From positions 1 to 64,000 of the forward strand of contig NZ_JANKBI010000010.1 of NCBI RefSeq assembly GCF_024622195.1: 64,000 nt of DNA, given 5' to 3'. The notes under the pieces are model-generated. The model searched no databases and had not been told where the DNA came from. It saw only the letters and a list, made by a program, of their open reading frames with translations. Of the stretch, positions 60,379 through 64,000 are shown in pieces; position 1 is the stretch's first letter, and the number at the start of each line of letters is the position of its first letter. The position numbers and the translations under genes were made by a program. This stretch comes from Murimonas intestini. Lineage in GTDB: Bacteria; Bacillota; Clostridia; Lachnospirales; Lachnospiraceae.

Positions 60379-61208
60379 GCGGCCTGACCTCCTCTCCTAT
60401 GAAAAAGCATACTGAAAATATTTACGATCACACGGATAAACCATGGAATAAACCGCCCTGCTATAGTTACTGTCAGCCAGATCATAAGCACTCCAACTGC
60501 CAGTGAGAACATTCCCAGTCCGGCAAACATCAGCCCGATACCGGGAGTCGTAAACATCTGGGCAATGCCGATACCTGTCAGCACGATCCCGCAGATAACG
60601 CCTGCCAGTGTAAGTGCCCCGGCAGCTACCACAAGACCAAATACAATTCCAAAGATTCCTACTATTATTCCAAATGCTGCCCCAGCTACAGGTATGATCA
60701 CCGGTACGGCGAAGATACATAGAAGTATGATCAGTATGATCTTTCCTGCATTTCCATTATCCCTTCCGGCATTTGTACTGTAGCCGTTTTGGTAATTTCC
60801 GTAGTAGTCCTGCTTTGAACCGTACTGGCTGTAATTGTAACTGCTGTCACTGCTGTAATCATAATACCCGGCCTCTTTACCCTCCTCTCCCTTTCCGGCG
60901 CTGCTGCCGTTCTCTTCCTTCTGAAAGGCATCCCGCTTTTCAGGCATATTTTCTTTTTCCTTAAACCTCTTATCCTGGTAGCCGGTCTCTGTATATTCAC
61001 CGGCATCAGCGTTGCCTCCTGTAAGTCCGTCCCTAACCATGGCGGCTACCTTTTCCGGGCTGCCAAGCTTCTCCCCAGTCTCATCCTCAGCGCCTATTCC
61101 CGCTTCATCAAAATAATCCTGGTAATATTCTATTGCCCCCTCCCGCTCTTCCTCAGGAATATCCTGAAGCAGCCAGGTCAGCTGTTCAATAAAATCATTC
61201 CGATTCAT
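60375..61208 (-). CDS. DUF1700/HAAS-domain membrane protein
   Basis: A 277-residue protein. The N-terminal HAAS domain (NRNDFIEQLTWLLQDIPEEEREGAIEYYQDYFDEAG) is followed by a long charged Tyr/Ser/Asn-rich linker (about 75-145) and then several hydrophobic segments (about 150-255). HAAS proteins are nearly always encoded beside PadR regulators and are thought to be membrane partners in their sensing pathway. It starts two bases after the PadR stop. Confidence 0.85.
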   Translation of the reverse strand: MNRNDFIEQLTWLLQDIPEEEREGAIEYYQDYFDEAGIGAEDETGEKLGSPEKVAAMVRDGLTGGNADAGEYTETGYQDKRFKEKENMPEKRDAFQKEENGSSAGKGEEGKEAGYYDYSSDSSYNYSQYGSKQDYYGNYQNGYSTNAGRDNGNAGKIILIILLCIFAVPVIIPVAGAAFGIIVGIFGIVFGLVVAAGALTLAGVICGIVLTGIGIAQMFTTPGIGLMFAGLGMFSLAVGVLMIWLTVTIAGRFIPWFIRVIVNIFSMLFHRRGGQAA

Positions 61209-61210
61209 TC

Positions 61211-61525
61211 CTAATCCCTCCCTAATATGTTTGCTATTTTAGAAGAATATTCTTTCCACTCTGATTTGTAGAGATTCAGCTGCACCAGGCCCTGTTCTGT
61301 GATCTTATAATAGCGCCTGTTCCTGCCTCCGAACTCCATATCGTACACCTCCAGGCACTGGTCCTTTAACAGCCTGCGAAGTACCGGGTACAGCGTAGAT
61401 TCTGATACATCCAGGACTCCTCTTACGTCCTGCGTGATCCGGTATCCGTATGTTCCTTCTTTATCTTTTGAAACGACAGCAAGGACGATCGCGTCCAGCA
61501 GTGCTGCTCCTGTATTAAATACCAT
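61211..61525 (-). CDS. PadR-family transcriptional regulator
   Basis: A 104-residue winged-helix protein: LLDAIVLAVVSKDKEGTYGYRITQDV, SESTLYPVLRRLLKDQCLEVYDMEFGGRNRRYYKITEQG and a C-terminal dimerisation helix. First gene of the padR-DUF1700-DUF4097-pspC operon, which it probably represses. An AT-rich near-palindromic stretch overlaps its own promoter and may be the operator. Confidence 0.92.
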   Translation of the reverse strand: MVFNTGAALLDAIVLAVVSKDKEGTYGYRITQDVRGVLDVSESTLYPVLRRLLKDQCLEVYDMEFGGRNRRYYKITEQGLVQLNLYKSEWKEYSSKIANILGRD

Positions 61526-61624
61526 ATTATCACTCCTTGGTTTCCTTATTTCCCACTCATTTCTCTTCTTAGAACCTCTTTCCCCTGTTTACTGTTTTCA
61601 TTGTAATATTGTTTTATATTTAAT

Positions 61625-61653
61625 ACTATATTCCATATAATATTATTTGTCAA
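61625..61653 (-). promoter_or_regulatory. padR operon promoter
   Basis: Minus strand TTGACA (61648-61653), 17-base spacer rich in AT palindromes (AATATTATA), TATAGT (61625-61630). About 100 bases before padR. Confidence 0.7.
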
Positions 61654-61666
61654 CAAGGAGTTTCTT

Positions 61667-61837
61667 ATGAAGATATTAAGTTGCTGTGAACATCCTGCAC
61701 TTTCCGCATTTCTTTTTTACAGCAATATTGAAAGAGCGCCTCATCCCTCTGTCATCAGTGAAGTTAGAGACAAGATACAGGATCGATATAAGATCATTCA
61801 ATATCCTCTGCCCTGCTTCACCAGAATCAGATTTTGA
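61667..61837 (+). CDS. Possible small protein (56 residues), unrecognised
   Basis: An ATG six bases after AAGGAG opens a frame beginning MKILSCCEHPALSAFLFYSN and ending CFTRIRF. It lies divergent from padR and convergent with the OLD-type gene. No family is recognised and no clear promoter was seen on the plus strand, so it may be spurious. Confidence 0.25.
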   Translation: MKILSCCEHPALSAFLFYSNIERAPHPSVISEVRDKIQDRYKIIQYPLPCFTRIRF

Positions 61838-61851
61838 AGCGCCATTTTACA

Positions 61852-63702
61852 TTATAATTTTCTATTTTCAAAATACACGAACTTATCTATAGCATCCAGA
61901 ATATCCCTGAAGTCTTCTCTGGGCGCCAGATCAATATATTTCTTCAGCAGTTCCTGCTCCTTAGCCCTGAACCGCCCATAGAATATGTCAAACAGATTAT
62001 GTCCCCTCATGTATTTCCTGAACTCTTCCATGTGGCTCTTTAGCTGCTCCTCTGTCTGGATTTCAAACCCCAGCACCTCTGTCAGATGGCGGCCGCTTGT
62101 TATCCTGTACAGGTATTCCTTCCATTTTTCCAGCAGGATGCTGTAGAAATCCTCTTCCTTCCCGATCACGCCAATCTGGGCCATGATACGCGGATTCAGA
62201 AAATAATTCTCAAAAGAATAATATTTGAGCACCAGTACATTTCTGGGCTGGACTCTTGGGAGACGGTCCGCGTCCTCCATATTCCTGTCCGCGTAATATC
62301 TGCACAGCTGACCGGACAATTCTTCCCTGTCCTTCCCGTCACCGTCACGTATCATCAGAAACTGGTCCTTCAGATAGAGCTGGTTCATATATTTCAGATT
62401 TGCATATGTCTTAATATTTGTACAGCTGTTCGTTGTGATAATAGCGACTCTGGAAGGCCTGCCCTTTTCATCATAAATCTCTGAATAGTATTTTTCCAAG
62501 AGCAGGGGAAGGCGGCTCTTATCCTGCTTCCCTTCCACGATAAAGACAAAACTCACATTCATAAGGTCGCTTGCGTTATATCCCAGGTCATCCAGGATAT
62601 CATCAATATCTGTCTTCTCTTTTACAGAGGTAAAGTACTGCTTATCAAGAACAACCTGCCGTATCTGACGGCTGTTAAAATTAAATATCATATCCGGGGA
62701 ATGCGTAGAAAATACTACCTGGTTCTTCCTGGAGAGGCGGTAAAGTATCTCGCCCGCTTTCTTCTGGAGCTGTGGATGCAGAAACATCTCAGGATCCTCC
62801 ACCAGCATGATGCTGGGCACTCTTCTCTCATCCTCCGCATATGCCTCCAGAAGCGACAGCATATAGATGCTCCTCATGCCCTCCCCCATCTGGCTGACTG
62901 GCAGTATCCTGCTCCTCTGCTTATTGCTCATTTCAGCCACTACCTGGCAGACCTTCTCCACATCACAGCGCATGGTGTAGGAGATATCATCAAACCCGCC
63001 GTTCCTGTGAAAGCTTGTGTTGACCCTTTTTGCAAATTCCTGCAGATTAAGCTGGGAGAGTTTATATTCTAAGAGTTTTACTGATTCCAGGGCTGTCAGT
63101 TCGGCAGGACACTTCTGATTTATCAGTCCGATGCACTGAAAACACCTGGTACAAGGTTTCGTCTGGTCGAACATACATGTCTGAGAGCGCAGGCGCTTCA
63201 GCTGCACGTCCTCCTCAAATGAAAGAAGGCTTTCCTGGATCTGTTCCAGATTCCTGTCAGTCCCTATGAAAAAAACTTTTGGTATGACCTCCCGGATATA
63301 TCTGTTATCCTTGCTCACTCCGTCCCCGTAGCGCACTTCCTTCTGGTAATTTGCAGTAAACTTAAAATGAAGCACTCCATCTTTATAAGAAGGCAGCTTT
63401 TTACAGAAATCTTCATACCAGACCTCATATCTCCTGTACTGGCTCACCATCCCGTAGTAGTGGAGCAGCTTTAAGTCTTCCTCACTGATCAGCAGATCTG
63501 CCAGGATCTCCACCTTCTGTTTCTTTTCATTAAAATCCTCATCTGTTATGCTGCCTGCTCCGCTTACAGCCCTGATCGCATCCAAAATGGCTGTCTTTCC
63601 TGTATTATTCTTTCCTACAAGAATAAGCGCATTTTCAATCCCGGTGATACGGATATTCTTAATGTATTTAAAATTCTTGATCTGAATTCCAGTAAACTGC
63701 AT
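61852..63702 (-). CDS. OLD-family ATPase/TOPRIM nuclease-like protein with Cys-cluster insertion
   Basis: A 616-residue protein. The ABC-type ATPase halves have Walker A GKNNTGKT (30-37), signature SQMGEG (270-275), Walker B SIMLVEDPEMFLHP (297-310) and switch His in FSTHSPDM (334). The C-terminal TOPRIM-like part has FIVEGKQD (388-394) and MIRDGDGKD (450-458). Between Walker A and the signature is a cluster C-x7-C-x2-C-x2-C-x7-C (residues 176-198), suited to binding a metal or Fe-S cluster. OLD proteins are DNA nucleases, some with phage-defence roles; no GajB-type helicase is next to it. AAAGGATG lies before the ATG. Confidence 0.82.
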   Translation of the reverse strand: MQFTGIQIKNFKYIKNIRITGIENALILVGKNNTGKTAILDAIRAVSGAGSITDEDFNEKKQKVEILADLLISEEDLKLLHYYGMVSQYRRYEVWYEDFCKKLPSYKDGVLHFKFTANYQKEVRYGDGVSKDNRYIREVIPKVFFIGTDRNLEQIQESLLSFEEDVQLKRLRSQTCMFDQTKPCTRCFQCIGLINQKCPAELTALESVKLLEYKLSQLNLQEFAKRVNTSFHRNGGFDDISYTMRCDVEKVCQVVAEMSNKQRSRILPVSQMGEGMRSIYMLSLLEAYAEDERRVPSIMLVEDPEMFLHPQLQKKAGEILYRLSRKNQVVFSTHSPDMIFNFNSRQIRQVVLDKQYFTSVKEKTDIDDILDDLGYNASDLMNVSFVFIVEGKQDKSRLPLLLEKYYSEIYDEKGRPSRVAIITTNSCTNIKTYANLKYMNQLYLKDQFLMIRDGDGKDREELSGQLCRYYADRNMEDADRLPRVQPRNVLVLKYYSFENYFLNPRIMAQIGVIGKEEDFYSILLEKWKEYLYRITSGRHLTEVLGFEIQTEEQLKSHMEEFRKYMRGHNLFDIFYGRFRAKEQELLKKYIDLAPREDFRDILDAIDKFVYFENRKL

Positions 63703-63783
63703 ATGCCATCATCCTTTCAGGTGCGCTGTTTAACTTCATACTACTGTACACATCTTCTCATGTCAACCTTGGGCTGCTCACGT

Positions 63784-63905
63784 AACACGCTGTGCAATGC
63801 ACAGAAACAGTAAAAACGCCGTTTCGCGCTGCAAAACCCGGGATTTTCGTGCTAAACACGCACGAAAACATCTCGTGGGACATTGACGTGTGAAAAGTAA
63901 CCAAA
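63784..63905 (-). repeat. Interspersed palindromic repeat, copy E (reverse orientation)
   Basis: Minus strand: TTACTTTTCACACG, CCCACGAGATGTTTTCGTGC, GTGTTTAGCACGAAAATCCC, then an extra about 35-base insert and the right flank TTACTGTTTCTGTGCAT. This is the longest copy. The rest of 63703-64000 shows no gene. Confidence 0.75.
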
Positions 63906-64000
63906 ATATTTCTGTACATATCCCCTTCCATTATACCTCACTTTTTATTATACTATCTGTAAAAGCAGTCTCAGTATATAAATCAGCATATATATAAATT

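Overview
The window looks like chromosome from an endospore-forming member of the Clostridia, most probably Lachnospiraceae. It has hrcA-grpE-dnaK-dnaJ with a CIRCE element, gpr, spoIIP and an alpha/beta SASP gene, frequent TTG/GTG starts behind strong Shine-Dalgarno sequences, TTGACA-N17-TATAAT promoters, and moderate GC with Cys/Gly-rich accessory proteins. Nearly all genes lie on the minus strand. The exceptions are an SGNH hydrolase, the SPFH/RHH pair, guaB, the GH43 gene, rpsT and an S66 peptidase. No rRNA, CRISPR array, insertion sequence or intact tRNA was found.

Layout. 1-6.8 kb: glyA, then the heat-shock operon hrcA-grpE-dnaK-dnaJ under a CIRCE-controlled promoter. 6.9-13.7 kb: SGNH hydrolase, hemW, SPFH protein plus a 58-residue ribbon-helix-helix protein, a DUF4143 ATPase, and an IMP dehydrogenase gene behind a long structured leader. 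13.9-32.8 kb: a glucuronoxylan/aldouronate locus with two AraC regulators, a zinc alcohol dehydrogenase, a lipoprotein-dependent ABC importer, GH67 alpha-glucuronidase, a very large GH2, a SASA-type esterase, GH3, and a divergent GH43. Together these would import acidic xylo-oligosaccharides and strip them of glucuronate, acetyl, xylosyl and other side groups. 33-36.5 kb: a decayed MNT/HEPN pair, a tRNA-fMet 3' fragment and an ABC-2 exporter with an unusual structured leader. 36.5-38 kb: aspartate kinase. 38.2-49 kb: one long operon that I read as guanidine degradation (LuxR regulator, two DUF1989 proteins, biotin-dependent carboxylase, allophanate hydrolase, two NifI-like PII proteins, NitT/TauT ABC importer). 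49.3-55.2 kb: HD hydrolase, lepA, spoIIP, gpr, rpsT. 55.3-64 kb: secreted alpha/beta hydrolase, S66 peptidase, holA, SASP, a padR-DUF1700-DUF4097-pspC operon, and an OLD-type ATPase/TOPRIM protein.

In many Clostridia holA, rpsT, gpr, spoIIP, lepA, hemW, hrcA, grpE, dnaK and dnaJ lie close together. Here the same order is kept, but about 40 kb of accessory metabolism sits between lepA and hemW. The most unusual observations are: a family of at least five interspersed palindromic repeats, one of which forms the 3' end of the aspartate kinase reading frame; two candidate structured leader RNAs (guaB and the ABC-2 exporter); a guanidine operon carrying its own pair of PII proteins; in-frame minisatellites in spoIIP and the GH2 gene; and a probable sigma-G promoter embedded in another operon's terminator.
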